A stretch of DNA of 64,000 nt, from contig JAGVVL010000009.1 of NCBI GenBank assembly GCA_018287875.1, positions 2,604,001 to 2,668,000 of the forward strand, written 5' to 3'. The position numbers were made by a program, and so were the translations under genes. Positions 20,855 to 33,232 of this stretch are shown in pieces; position 1 is the stretch's first letter, and each line of letters begins with the position of its first letter. The notes beneath the pieces are model-generated. The model was not told the DNA's origin. It worked only from the letters and a program-made list of their open reading frames with translations, and searched no databases. The stretch comes from Nigrospora sphaerica. Lineage: Eukaryota > Ascomycota > Sordariomycetes > Amphisphaeriales > Apiosporaceae.

Positions 20855-23800
20855 GGTCGATGGGGGCACAACAACACGGCACGGGTCCTCCAGCTGGGAA
20901 CGGAGGCGCCGAACGGGACGGTAGCTCTGTGGGACGGGACGGAGGTAGTGGGGGGCCTGGGTGGGCACGGCCTCCTGGCAGGACCAACGCGCTACCTCGT
21001 TCAGTGCATCAGTCTGACATCAATGTCGTATAAAGGCCGGTAGGTAGGGTAGGTCATGTGCCAGGAGCAGCAGCCGTGGCGATGCGATGGCGGCCAAGGT
21101 GGTGTTGGTGTCGGGGCTGCTTGCCTGTGCTCCTCGTGGTTGTGCTGCTGTGCTGTTCCGCGTAAGCGCGTCTCTGCGTTCAGTCCAGCCTTCCAGCGGA
21201 CGCGTCGGGGTGGGCAGGCGCTGCTGGCCAATCGATACTTATGTACTTAATGCACGATTGACTAGTGTGCAGTATGTACTCTAGGTGTTGTAGCTGCCGC
21301 TGCTGCGAACTGCAAGGGATGCTCCTGCATGCATGTACATACATAAGCACATACATGTAGTAGTGGTACGCAGTACGATTGATACTAATGTGCCTAAACA
21401 GAGCACCAAGGTGCCTATGCGATTGAACTGCAATCGTCTACTTATGCAGCCCTGCATTGTGGTCGTTCGTTACTTCCACCCCGTATGCGTTTACACTCTT
21501 TACATCTGGCAAACTCTTCGAAGTAGGACGGTCTACCGAAGGTCAGGGTCGCGACTGCACGGTGACATTGCCCGATTAGGTTCTGACACTTCGTGCGACA
21601 TGTGCACACAAGGTTTCTGTCAGTACCAATAACCTACATCTACCTACGACTTACTGTGTAATTCGCCTGGAAAGGATTTAACAAGCTGCCTCTTTGGACA
21701 CGAAAGCGGGGTGGCGACGGTCGCACGCAGATCCACGGACGCCTTGACGATAGCTTCATCTACGAGTGTTCACCTTTTGAGGTAATCAAGTAGGCACTTG
21801 GCACTATTAAAGGTGCTGCAGACCTCGGGTGGGTTTCCGGGTTTTCCTGGTGAGCGCTCTTCCAGCTAATCAAGGATATCCGTGCGGACAACGATGGACA
21901 TGCAGCAAGAGGTGGTATAGTACCTCGGTACATTCCCATCTCGATATGTGCCCATCCTTGAACGATCCTAGAATCCCCCCCCCACTCTGCACTATCGGTG
22001 GGGCTCCGTCGGTGCTGCTGATTTTGTACTGTGTAGTGTTGCTCTTACTACGTAGCCCGTAACTCGTCCATCTTTACCATGCACACTCCCATCCAGTAAT
22101 CCATGAATGGGTCCAGTGATGCGCTCCGGCCTCGGACGTGGTGGACTGACGAAAAGGCAGGTCGGCAACCCCTTCTAGTTGTACATCCGAAGGGAGAAAC
22201 GGGAATCTCAGACTAGCATGCTTTGAAACCGTCTTCTCGAACTCGTTTCGATCTGATCGCAACATTTTGAAACTTTCGTTCCTGTGCTCTGTCAGTCGGG
22301 TCGCTATCCCGGCCGGTCCGCGCCTCTTGGCAACGAGTGCGGGCCTTCTGCTCCGTCTTGCTGAGGTACCTAGGACCCTTTCCACATCTTCCGAGCCTCC
22401 TCCGGCCGAAGCATCCATCACCATCCCATCCCGGACATGTTGAAAACCCGTGTGGATGCTACAGGACGGACACCCTGGAAATCCCGTGTAGGAGTAAGGT
22501 GCGTCCGTTCTATGGAGTACAGTTCATCCCCGCCAGGGACAACCAACAACCCATGGCCATCGGGCGGCTGGGTGCGGGGTGTTCGAGGTAGTGCATGTCG
22601 ATATAGGTAAGAAGTACTGTTCCTAAATACAGCCACGCCACTTCCATGCACGCTCCTGGCCGGTTGGGTTCCGCCGAAGCACTCGCATCAACGAGCAAAG
22701 GACAGACAGCTCGGGCCCTTCCGAAATTCTGGACCATGGCTGCTGCCCTTACCCGGTCCCCCGGTCACCTGCACCCCCGTCTTCTCTTCCTATTGCTTCC
22801 TGCCCTCTACTCTTCTCCTACGTCCAACCCAAGGCTCGTCGTCGCAACGCGGTGCCGGCTGCCTAACCCCATCACCGGCGACCAAACCATATACGTAACT
22901 ATACAACGTAGGAAGGCAAGTCCCGGGCGATCGGCGAGCATCCGAACTAGTCAGGACGTAGGCCCTTACACATAGTCGCGCTGGAAACATAAATACCCAT
23001 CTAGACCCCGACAGGCGAAAAGGCCATTGTGGCCAGCGACAGCATGTAGCGACGGTCATTATCATTTTTCTAGTTCCCATCCGCCATCTGAAAGCCCGCA
23101 CGTGGTTCCCCGTGACGCTATAAAGGTTTCATGAGGCTCCCGCCAACCTCAATGGCTGACGGCTGTTCCATGAGGGCGCATTGTTACATGTATTGCCTCA
23201 AATGACGCCCGAACTCTTCTTCCCGGCACAGGGCCGAACCTGCAACCCAACGCCTTTTCCTGCCGTCTCCAACAGCTGGGGAAGGGCAGCTCAGCAAGTG
23301 GACGCCGGCTACGGATCGAGGGCCCAAAATATACCATGTAAGGTGGTGCTGCCATCGGGTTCCACAGTACCTTGGTAGATCGAGTTAGAGGATATCTGCA
23401 CGGATCCCGATGAAGCGAAAACCCGACGTTGGATGGATGCCCGGCTCCGAGTGGACTGACCTGGCCCTCCGTCTAATGTCCATCATGAGTCGACGAGAGT
23501 CCGGTTGCGAAGGCCGTCCAGTCCCTCCCGAATCGGGCTCGTAGGGGTTTGGGCCCGGGGACAGGCCAATCTGAATGGCATTCCATCACTCCACCGTCTC
23601 TGATGCGACAGCTGCGTATGATCTCCTTAGTTGGGAAGAGGAGTGCCCGTGGGCTCGGCTGCCACGGCGCGCTCGGTCCAAGCCTAGTTGCACAGGGCTG
23701 CTTTCAAGGCCCGCTGTTATAGATGTCATGGCCTGGGTATGTACATCCATTCCACGCTGAATGCCAGTTACAGACCTAGGTAGTTACGTAGTCACAAGTA

Positions 23801-24205
23801 CCCGCTGACAAAAGACACATACATGCCTGAGAGCCATCCACCTCCCGTCTTTACACTATCAGTCCTGGGGGAGTAACCGCAGTCCACCTTCCTGTGCGAA
23901 CCAGCCAGCAATTATAGGCGCCTCGTGTAAACCAATCAAAATAAAGGAGCTGCCCACTCCCGGCTTGCTCGATGCCATCATCCGCCTATGAATGGATGCG
24001 CGCCTGCTTGCCCAGAAGGTCCGTACCACCGACTAGCGGGCTTTAAGGGTGGATGGGGCCGGCGGTACAGTCGAGCGCCGGAACTGGAGGCTTGACCGCT
24101 TTTGAGAAAGGGCGACGGAGTATCGCGTCGTTTGTCGCGTCGTGTCTTTGCCGGCAGTGTGGTTTGGTCCAAAGGAGCACGATTGCGCCCCTCGCGCGCT
24201 CCTTT

Positions 24206-24207
<2 letters not shown>

Positions 24208-24251
<44 letters not shown>
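24208..24251. repeat. (CT)22 microsatellite
   Basis: An uninterrupted 44-nt TC/CT dinucleotide run, the longest simple repeat in the window. Mirror-symmetric homopyrimidine tracts like this can form triplex (H-DNA) structures. Confidence 0.97.
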
Positions 24252-24253
<2 letters not shown>

Positions 24254-25065
24254 GAAGAGAGGGAGGGGGGGCAATAAGATAGAGAAAATGTGCTCCCGTC
24301 CCTTTTTCACTTCTGCATCCACTCACCCCATCTATCACTCGTTCGTCCATCCTCACGACATAGAACCCGTCGATGGGTCCATCCATCTTCGCGAGAAGCA
24401 GTATGCAGCCGGGTACCCGCTAAACATACACACACACGCACCCCGGTTTGCCGGGATAGACGGATTGGGCGACATGAGTCTCGGTCGAGGCAAGACTTTA
24501 ATGGTCAGAGCGTTATATTGTAGCATTATATCTAGTTGTAGGTATGTACTTAGGTATTCAGTACGCCTCTGAAGCATTGGAACCCTGACGGGGTGCAGGT
24601 GACCCGCTTTGTCTGCGCGCTGAAGGGCCCATGTCGCCCTCCATCCATTCATTCCATTGCGCTCCCGCATTCATCATGAATCCCGGAACTTGGTGGTGCG
24701 GGAACGAGGGAGAAACACTGTAGGTGTGTAGGTATGCGTACTTAGGTAGTAGAGAAATACTTTCGGCGGAAACCTTTGACGAGAGCCCAAATTCTCCTCA
24801 TTCTTGCGTTCCCACTCAATGGAAGTCTTGCTTCCACACAGCGGGTGGGCTCTGTGCCTCCGGTCGTTGTTGGCCTGTTCCCGACCGAAAAGCCCCTCCC
24901 CAACCTCTGCTCCATCCGCAACCGCCCCCCTTCTGCGACTCTGCGGCACCACTCCGAAACATTCCCTCCCAGGTCCTTGACCTTGATGCACCACCAGTAC
25001 CAGTAATATGGGGGCTTCACCCAGTGCTCCGTACGAGCCGCAACACAGCAGAGAAGCATCCCCGT

Positions 25066-25110
25066 TGCTGCTACAGCTGCTGCTACAGCTGCTGCTACCG
25101 CTGCTGCCAC
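25066..25110. repeat. 12-bp minisatellite (TGCTGCTACAGC unit)
   Basis: Three and a half copies of a 12-bp unit; the third has one A-to-C change (TGCTGCTACCGC) and the fourth is partial (TGCTGCCAC). More GCC/CCG triplets follow to about 25,150. Not inside a recognised gene. Confidence 0.85.
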
Positions 25111-25367
25111 TGATGCCGCCACGGCTGTCACCGTCGCCGCCGCCGCCGTCGTGGTTCACGGCCGCAAAGACTGGTCTTACTTCATCTGCGGGATTCGCCT
25201 GTGATGGACGTTCCGTATCTTAGTACAGACCTTATCACCTTCGGAAGGTAAGGTATGTACCCGAGAAGTGGAAGGTACATAATCTGAGACTGGGGAGAAG
25301 GGGGTGGTTGAACTGTTCCAGTTAGCTCCTAGCTTGGTTTACATCCATCCAGACTACACAGCTGGTG

Positions 25368-25458
25368 CCCCCCCCCCCCTCTCTCCTTCTAAGCCTCTCC
25401 CTCCCTCTCTCTCACACGCGTGCGCATGCCCCCGCTCTCGCTCTCTCTCTCTCTCTCT
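25368..25458. repeat. C12 run followed by CT-rich tract and (CT)9
   Basis: Twelve consecutive Cs at 25368-25379 lead into CTCTCCTTCT and CCCTCTCTCTC stretches, and end in a (CT)9 run at 25441-25458. The whole tract is strongly pyrimidine-biased, in the probable distal promoter or 5' UTR of Rac1. Confidence 0.85.
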
Positions 25459-26227
25459 AGCTCTACCAACTCTGCCTCTCCTCCCTACTCCTTACCTTAA
25501 CGGAGCCACCCTTAGCTACTTGTGCTCCTCTGCGACGTCGCCCTGCTACCAGGGCTCTCTGTCTCTTGCTTCGGGCTGCTTACCTGCCCACCTATACCCA
25601 GCCCCCGTACACACATACATGGATGGATACCTAGTAACTTTAGGGGCTCCTCCCTCGTTAGAAGCACGTTAATGCCCCCGGTCCTCAGACCTGCCTCTAC
25701 CTCGTTTTACCTGTACCGACGGCGCTACAGTACTTTCCGCCTACCTACCTGCCTACATACATACCTCTCCATACCAAATACCACATTACCTACGTCTACT
25801 TGCCTATTACATACCTCTGCCCCAATACGACGGGGCCTCGCCTACCTACTTACTTACCTACCCTGTCTACCGACGGCTCCCTGCCTGCTACCGGCCTCTA
25901 CTGCCTAAACTTCTCTACCTACTCCCAGTACCTCCCGCCTCCCTCGTCAGACGATAGGATTGCATGCAACCCAACCCCAAATCGGCTTTTACTTCCCCTT
26001 GCCTAGCCACGTCGATTCTCGCCCACTGAACCACTACACTACCCAACTTCTGCCGTCTACATACCCGTCGTGTTGGATTTCGCGAGTAATACCCCTCCCA
26101 TCGATTAATTTGACCGGTCGCCGTTCGCCGAGCATATCGCCTTCGCCCACCACGCCCTTCTTGCCCTCGCATCGTCAATCCTACAGACGCAAATCTTTTA
26201 GATCTATCTATACCTAGCTTGCCCGCC

Positions 26228-27245
<1,018 letters not shown>

Positions 27246-28159
27246 GGAGGCGACCCAGCAAGCAGTTGGCGCCCAGCGGGATTAGACGAGACGAAAGAGA
27301 CCTCACGACGCGAGGACGCCCAAGTGCCGCGGCACACGATCCTCTCGCCGCGTCGACTGAGACGAAAGCGGGCCAGGCATGTGACTATGGTTGGGTTGCG
27401 GAATCCTGGTTGGTGATAGGCGTTCTCGGTGGACATATATGGAAAACGGTGGACTGTTTTCCAGACGCGGGAACCGAAACCATGCGCTTCTCGTTTTATT
27501 CCACGTCCCCTCATTTTTCTGATTTCAACGCGGCGGAACTCTACATACCCCTCCATCCCAAAGATCTTGTTTCTTCTCCGACGGCCTCCGATCTAGCATG
27601 GCGAGCATTATCTATATATAGCTGGAGGTAATGAGGCGGCCGGTACCTGCTATGGCTCTCAGCTCGATCGCCGCGTGGCGGTGCACAAGCCTTCTCCGGT
27701 TCTCGAGACACAAGTTGGCATTGCTGGGACGAGACGGCGGCTCTCTCCATGTCTTTTCGAGGGCCGGCCACAGTCGTCTGCGTCTGTGTCCATGGCTGGA
27801 CGGAACGGGGCCGCCCGTCGGGTCTTGTTACGAGGATATTCAAGATATATTTCCCATTCCGTTGCCGTAGGTAGCTCATAGGCATTCACGGGGCCAAGAG
27901 ATCAAGGCGTCGACGTTCAAATATTCATCCCATTGTGCTGATAACGGCGCCGGCTTTGCGCTGGGTTGCGGTCTGGGATAGCGATCAAACGCGACCCGGG
28001 GCGCAAGAGACTCGTACAGGGCCATGCCGTATCATGTGGCTGGTGCCAGCGGACCATGTAGCGGACGGGTATCTAGTTGTGTGGCCTGGTATCTTGTTCA
28101 AGTCCACCACGAACCCCTGGGCGTCCGGGTGGGGCGCATACGTCTCTCAGTAACCCCCC
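27246..28159. other. Convergent intergenic region, nothing recognised
   Basis: Spacer between the 3' ends of Rac1 and the NOP6-like gene. Probable 3' UTRs only. Confidence 0.5.
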
Positions 28160-29104
28160 TCATCGTGGACCGCCGGGCACACGGGCCCGGCGGCTGGGAT
28201 GTACGCCCTCGTCGTCGCCTTTCTTCTCGCCGCCCTCGAGCAGACGCTTCTTTTCCTTCTTCAGCTTCTCCTTCTCCTCGGCCTCGGCTCTCCGGTGGCG
28301 CTCGCCTGCCAGCTTTTCGTTCTTGGCTCGGATCTTCTCCTTGCGGTAGTCGGTGTTGCCGCCGCCACCTGCCGTAAGCTCGACGTTGATCTTGCGCTCC
28401 TCGGTCTTGGGGCGGCCGCGGTGGTCGCGTCCCTCGCATGTCAGGGTCGAGTGGTGCAGCGTCTTGAGGCACGTCTTCATGTGGTCGTAGCCGGCAAACT
28501 CGACAAAAGCGATGCCGCGCGACTTGTTCGGGTTGGCCTTCTCGTGCATCAGCCGCACCGCCGTCGGGTGCACCGCCGCGAAGTGCTTCTGGATGTCCTC
28601 GACCTTGGCGCTGTAGGGCAAGTTGCCGACGAAGACGATGAAGCGCGCCGCCTTCTTGGACTGCGGCGGCTGGCCGCCACTGGCGTTGGCGCCTTCGTCG
28701 GCGCCGGTCGGGGCTTCGGCCGCTTTCTTTTCCTTCTTGCTCTTCTTGCTCTTGTTCGTCTTGTCCGCGGGCTGCATCGACTTGGCGTCGGTCGCCGGGC
28801 CTTTTTGGGGGCGGTCAGCGCCGTCCTCGCCCTGCGGCTCTTGGTCTACGTCCATGTCATCCTGGTCGTAGACGGCATCAAGCGCGGCGGCTTGCTCCTC
28901 GCGCGTCTTCTTGACCTTCTTGTCTTTCTTGCCCTTGTCTTTCGGGTCCTTCTTGGCGGCCTTGTCCTTCTTCACACGCTTTGCCTCCGTCGCGGCAGTG
29001 TCGCGAACCTCATCGCTGCTCAGGCGTCGCTTCTTGGAGTGCCCGGCGTCGGCGGCCGCGTCGGCGGCCGTGGCGGGGCTCTCGTCGGTAGATTTGCGCT
29101 TCAT
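28160..29104 (-). CDS. NOP6: NOP6-like nucleolar RRM protein
   Basis: Yeast Nop6 binds RNA and helps early 40S ribosome assembly. One exon encodes 314 residues. The first 150 residues are a Lys/Glu/Asp-rich disordered region with many nuclear-localisation-like clusters (SKKRRL, KKDKAAKKDPKDKGKKDKK). A single RRM lies at about 150-235, with RNP2 FIVFVGNLPY and RNP1 SRGIAFVEF. The segment after it (GRDHRGRPKTEERKINVELTAGGGGNT) is typical of Nop6, whose RRM is followed by RKxNVELTAGGGG. The C-terminus is a basic coiled coil (KLAGERHRRAEAEEKEKLKKEKKR). Confidence 0.92.
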   Translation of the reverse strand: MKRKSTDESPATAADAAADAGHSKKRRLSSDEVRDTAATEAKRVKKDKAAKKDPKDKGKKDKKVKKTREEQAAALDAVYDQDDMDVDQEPQGEDGADRPQKGPATDAKSMQPADKTNKSKKSKKEKKAAEAPTGADEGANASGGQPPQSKKAARFIVFVGNLPYSAKVEDIQKHFAAVHPTAVRLMHEKANPNKSRGIAFVEFAGYDHMKTCLKTLHHSTLTCEGRDHRGRPKTEERKINVELTAGGGGNTDYRKEKIRAKNEKLAGERHRRAEAEEKEKLKKEKKRLLEGGEKKGDDEGVHPSRRARVPGGPR

Positions 29105-30197
29105 GGCGGCTGCCCAGGCTGGAAGCAGCGGGGGACTTTCTGGTCAAGAAAGCGGCACTGCTGGTGGTGGAGGGACCGATGCGCGACGGGCACGCGTAAA
29201 ACTGGGATAGGCGCCTGCAGGGTCGTGTGCTGCCGGCGGTGCGGCGTGACGCTTTCGTCTTCGGCTTCTCTGCCGTCTTCGGCTTTCTCTTCTTCTTCTG
29301 TCTCTCCCGCGGCCCCGTGTGCTGGTTTGTGGAGATTGTGGCTTGTCCAGTTAATCCGGCTGCAAACGTCGTTTACATTTGCAATGCATCTTCGCATCCA
29401 TCCACGAACAAGCCGAAGCAGGGTCCTGGAAAAGTCCCGGCCCATCAGAAAATTTTTGTGGGTCTCGATACCGATTCCGCTCCTGTGCGCACTATGTAAA
29501 GGACGTATGTACTCAGTACTTGCTTGCTGAGGTACGTGCTATGGAATGAGTACCTGTGGTTACCAAATTCCCTCGCTCTCTGGGTTCAAAGCTGTGCTTG
29601 CCCACTCCAACATACTCTACAGTATGGGAAAGATGGTGACCCGATTACCTCAGTACCTAAGGTAATGTCTCCTAACTTTCCCAACATTCTGAATGCACAG
29701 AGGACTGCGTGGGTTGCTGAGAGTAAGGAATGTGGCTATTGCAAGCAAGTACATACTGTTAGTGACGTGTAGCTTAGAACTAGACGATATGTTTCACTCG
29801 CTACTAAGAACAAGGCAAAAAGCAATTCTTACTACAAACATTGAATCTCGAAAGCTGCGGCAACAGCTATCTTAACGGCGTTGTATCTTATCGCGGCCCA
29901 GCGAGCTGTGGCCGTATTTAGAGCAAGCACCTAAACAAGCAGCTACATGCAATCATTACGCAGCAGGTAACTCGGCCAGCTGGTAGACAATATTCCGTCG
30001 GTTGGTTTGAGACAAGAAAGGAAGATGATACGCAACTTTCATAAGGAAGCTACTGCTTAAGCTGTGTTCATTTGCCATACCTTTTCCTTATCTCGACAAG
30101 TGTGGAATGGCCCTTTATACGCTAAGTCTACATTTGACCTATGCAAAGGAGTGAGTAACGGTTTTCAGCCCTTTGAGAATGGGCAAGGGGCTTGCTT
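29105..30197. other. Intergenic; AT-richer block of unknown origin at about 29,520-30,190
   Basis: The first 400 bp is the NOP6 promoter. From about 29,520 the sequence becomes AT-richer, with only short frames on both strands. This could be a decayed insertion, but I found no terminal repeats, transposase motif or target duplication. Confidence 0.4.
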
Positions 30198-31633
30198 CTA
30201 TGAGCCTATGGAGCCAACCACGCACAGATCGCTGCGTATCACCCACTTTTCACCTTCGAGTACCTCACGGCCCTCATGCTGTAGATACTTTGATTAGCGA
30301 GGCATGTAGGGCCCGGTGGCGTCTTTACTCACCAGTAAGCAGTCATCGCCATGTTTGTGGAGCAGAAGCATGCCCGTCTCCAATGAACAGACCACGGCCT
30401 CCCTCTCGACCTTGCGGTCGTTCGGATAGAACACCGTCTCTCCTCCCCGTGTTCCCTCGGCGGCCGAGGTGAGGTAAAGTAGCAGCGTCCAAGTGGTACG
30501 GGTGCTTAGACTACCCGTAGGTTCCACCGGCAAGTCGACCGAGTTGTAATCGTCATCTTCGTGGCAGGCTTGTCAGTCTCGTGTGTCCTATGAACAAGCT
30601 TGGATGCTTCAGTGCTTGCCCCTGCTTGCGGTGTGCCAGGTGAAGCTGAACACGACACAATCGCCGAAAAGAGACTGCCGGCCGGCGGAAAGCAACGCCA
30701 TAAGCCGACAGGGCGGGGGGGGGGGGGGTCGAGATGAAGCTTCTCAACATACAGTGAGCATCGAAATATTGATGTTTGGAATAGCGGTATATGCGAATGT
30801 TGGGGTTCAGGCCTACCGGCTCGCCCGACCTGTCGGCCCCTGCATCAGTAAAAGTCGCGGTGCACGGACGGATGGGAGAATGGCAGATGGGAGAAGGGCG
30901 AATGGGCGAATGGTGGTCTCGAGACGCGCAGCCGTGGCGGAGGCGTCCTCCCCGCATGGTGCCGAGCGCCTGCGTTGCGCTGGCAAGGGGGGGAAATGTG
31001 AAAAGTAAAAGGGTCAGCCAACCAGAGATGTTTGACGGACGCGTCTAACACGAGATCTTTCAGGCCAGTTTCGAGCCAGAGTCGTCGAGCGAAATGATTG
31101 TCATCGACCTGATAGCGGTCCTGTGGAGTCCCGAGTCAACAAGGACCCGAATCGGGGGTGCCCCGGGGGTGCTCGCGAGAAGGGAGACGGGGAGAGCCGG
31201 GAATAGACAATGCGGGGCCAGGCACGCGAAGGGCAACAAGCAGCACGCAAGGCGGCTTACATTCACCCGCAGGGCCTCGCCGCGTTTGGGGCGACCGGGA
31301 GTGGTGGCCAAGGGCACTATATAACACTCGCGGAGGTAAGCAAAGGCCAAGGACCAGGCGCGCGGGGAGGGCTGGGGAGGAGCACCTACGGGTCCGTAGA
31401 TAGGCCACGTAGTCGCGGCACAGACTCTTGGGGAAGAAGTTCCTAGCGACGAGGATTTTGTCGGCGAAGGCGGGCGCCGGGGCTTCGAGGCTGAGATGAG
31501 CCACGGGTAGCGGAGGCTTGAACGCCGGCCAGTTGGGGAGCAGGGCGGAGGCGGACGAGGACGACGGGCCCGTAGCCGGGGGTTTTTTCGACTTCGAGGA
31601 GCCCTTGGCTGCGGCTGCCTTGCCCTTGACCAT
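30198..31633 (-). CDS. 2-oxoglutarate/Fe(II) dioxygenase (prolyl 4-hydroxylase type)
   Basis: This is a non-heme iron oxygenase of the P4H fold; the substrate is unknown. Exons on the minus strand are 31633-31390, 31316-31261, 31120-31023, 30829-30753, 30556-30333 and 30278-30198, giving 259 residues. A Lys/Ser/Ala-rich N-terminus (to about residue 35) precedes the domain (FADKILVARNFFPKSLCRDY). Iron ligands are His158 and Asp160 (AHYDDYN), and the distal His is His234 (LLHEGRE). The 2OG-binding basic residue is probably Arg248 (GEKWVIRSD). The TLLLYLTSA and GGETVFYP strands fit the jelly roll. Introns 3 (31022-30830) and 4 (30752-30557) are unusually long for this window (193 and 196 nt). 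The third donor (GTTGGC) is weak and was chosen because it restores LWSGEPVGLNPNIRIYRY. Confidence 0.85.
30715..30728. repeat. G14 homopolymer inside intron 4 of the dioxygenase gene
   Basis: A run of 14 G on the + strand, hence a C-run in the transcript, about 40 nt downstream of the intron 4 donor. Confidence 0.9.
30871..30913. repeat. Short imperfect tandem repeat in intron 3 of the dioxygenase gene
   Basis: The + strand shows three to four imperfect copies of an 8-13 nt unit built on GATGGGAGAA / GGCGAATGG, inside the 193-nt third intron. Confidence 0.8.
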
Positions 31634-33232
31634 TCTACACAGGGGATACGGAATCCGCATGAGGTACCGAACGGCGCGGGTGTGGGTTCTGCCGGCATAG
31701 GCGTGTGCACATACCTCTCTCTAGTCCGTAGGGGTGGTGATAAGGAAGCGCCGCTGCGGGCCGGCAGTCGAAGGTTCGGGAGGCCCCAAACAAAATCCGG
31801 TCTACTGGCACCGGGCCAGGAGCGGAAGAGTGCGCAAAGGCGGACGGCGGGAGGAAACCCAACAGCCGGGGGGGGCCACAGTAGGCGGATGTAGGGGATG
31901 ATGGATAGTTGTGGGTATCGATACAACCAACCGGACGAGCGAGTCGGGTCAGGGGAGAAGAGAAGGCCGAAAAGAAATCCCGGATACTATGCAGCCAACC
32001 TTTGGGGGTAGCACGATACCACTAGCCGCAACCCGCCGTATCTGCCGATCCACCCGCTGGGTCGTTGGCATCGTGCACATGTACAACAAGACGAATGCTC
32101 CAACCCCATACGGTGTGCTCACATGGATACATATGGATGATCTGATGGTCATGGTGGGTAAGCCCATGGATGCCGGCTGAAAAGCACCATGTTATAGGTA
32201 CAGGCGTAGAGTACCGAGTCAAGACCGGGTCCCTTGTTGCTGCCTTGCCCGGGGCTGGCGCCATCAATATTCCGTCACAGTCTCAGGAAGCAGAGAGTAC
32301 GACTGCAAGTTCGTAGGGGCGTGCGTTGCGGTAGGACAATCCGGCCGTGCTTCACGCCTCCGTAGAACGTTTACACCAAATCCTCGCCTCCTCCGGGAAA
32401 GGCTGACCCCGAATGTTTGGTAGAGAGCTTCCGCAAAGGCCGGGAACGCCGCTCGGGGTCGGAGAAGGAAGGGGAGCTGCAAAGGGAAACGGGGACTATT
32501 TATTGGACGGGTCGTCATCTGTCCGGAGCGGGAAGGACATGCGGTTTCCTACCCCGGTTTCGAAGGAAGATCTTCTCTATGTGGACTAGGCGGGCGTGCC
32601 TTCCCATGCCTGTTGCTCCTACTCTGCGTCTGCCTCGTCAGCCCAAGCCCAAGCCCAAAACAAGCAGAGCGGCAGGACGTCGGTACCCAAGTGAGATAAA
32701 CCATTTCTGTGCACCCATGCTATCTGGAACGAAGGTGCAAGTACAGAGATTAAATGCATAAGAGTGCAAATGCATGGGAAATACGTGTGACGGTGCAACT
32801 ATACGGAATAGATGTAGGAACGTGCAGTTCCGAAGGTGTGGGTTTGTAGGTACCTCTTCAGCGGCTAACGGGGGAAAAAAAACCATGTGGGGGGTCCGGA
32901 GAGCTGATGAACGCGCCCTCGCCGCCTATCCAGATGCCTACCCGTCCACTAAGAATACCTACTTACCTACTTATCTAGCTACTGGTCGTCCATAGATAGT
33001 ACCTTAGGTACTTATGTAGCAGAGCTCCTCTCTTTACCCCAGGTTCCTGTTCCGTCCGGAGGCGGGCCTGGCCTTATAAGGTTTTTTTTTCCTCCTCCCC
33101 GCCCCCAACCCACTCCCTCTTGCGACCCCGAAAACAACAGACATCCATCTGGGCATCAATTCATTCTCGCTTCGAGCCGCTCAGCCCAGCCAGCTTTTCG
33201 TTCCCCCTCTTCGTCTCGTCCGCCTCGTCCCA
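31634..33232. other. Divergent intergenic region between the dioxygenase and AIM11
   Basis: About 1.6 kb of promoter sequence with a TACCTACTTACCTACTTATC patch at 32,956-32,980 and a T/C-rich tract at 33,080-33,120. No gene recognised. Confidence 0.5.

Larger units (their letters stand above)
20855..26227. other. Gene-poor, repeat-rich tract upstream of Rac1 (5.4 kb)
   Basis: No coding region with convincing composition was found on either strand. The tract has many GTAGGTA/TACATAC patches (21,330-21,370; 24,540-24,560; 25,741-25,865), two CT microsatellites, a C12 run and a 12-bp minisatellite. The last 1 kb is strongly pyrimidine-rich and probably includes the Rac1 5' UTR. An unannotated non-coding transcript is possible. 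Confidence 0.5.

Noticed and set aside
28199..29530. 443-codon + strand open frame opposite NOP6
   Set aside because: Leu/Val-rich antisense shadow of a Lys-rich coding region; no sensible domain.
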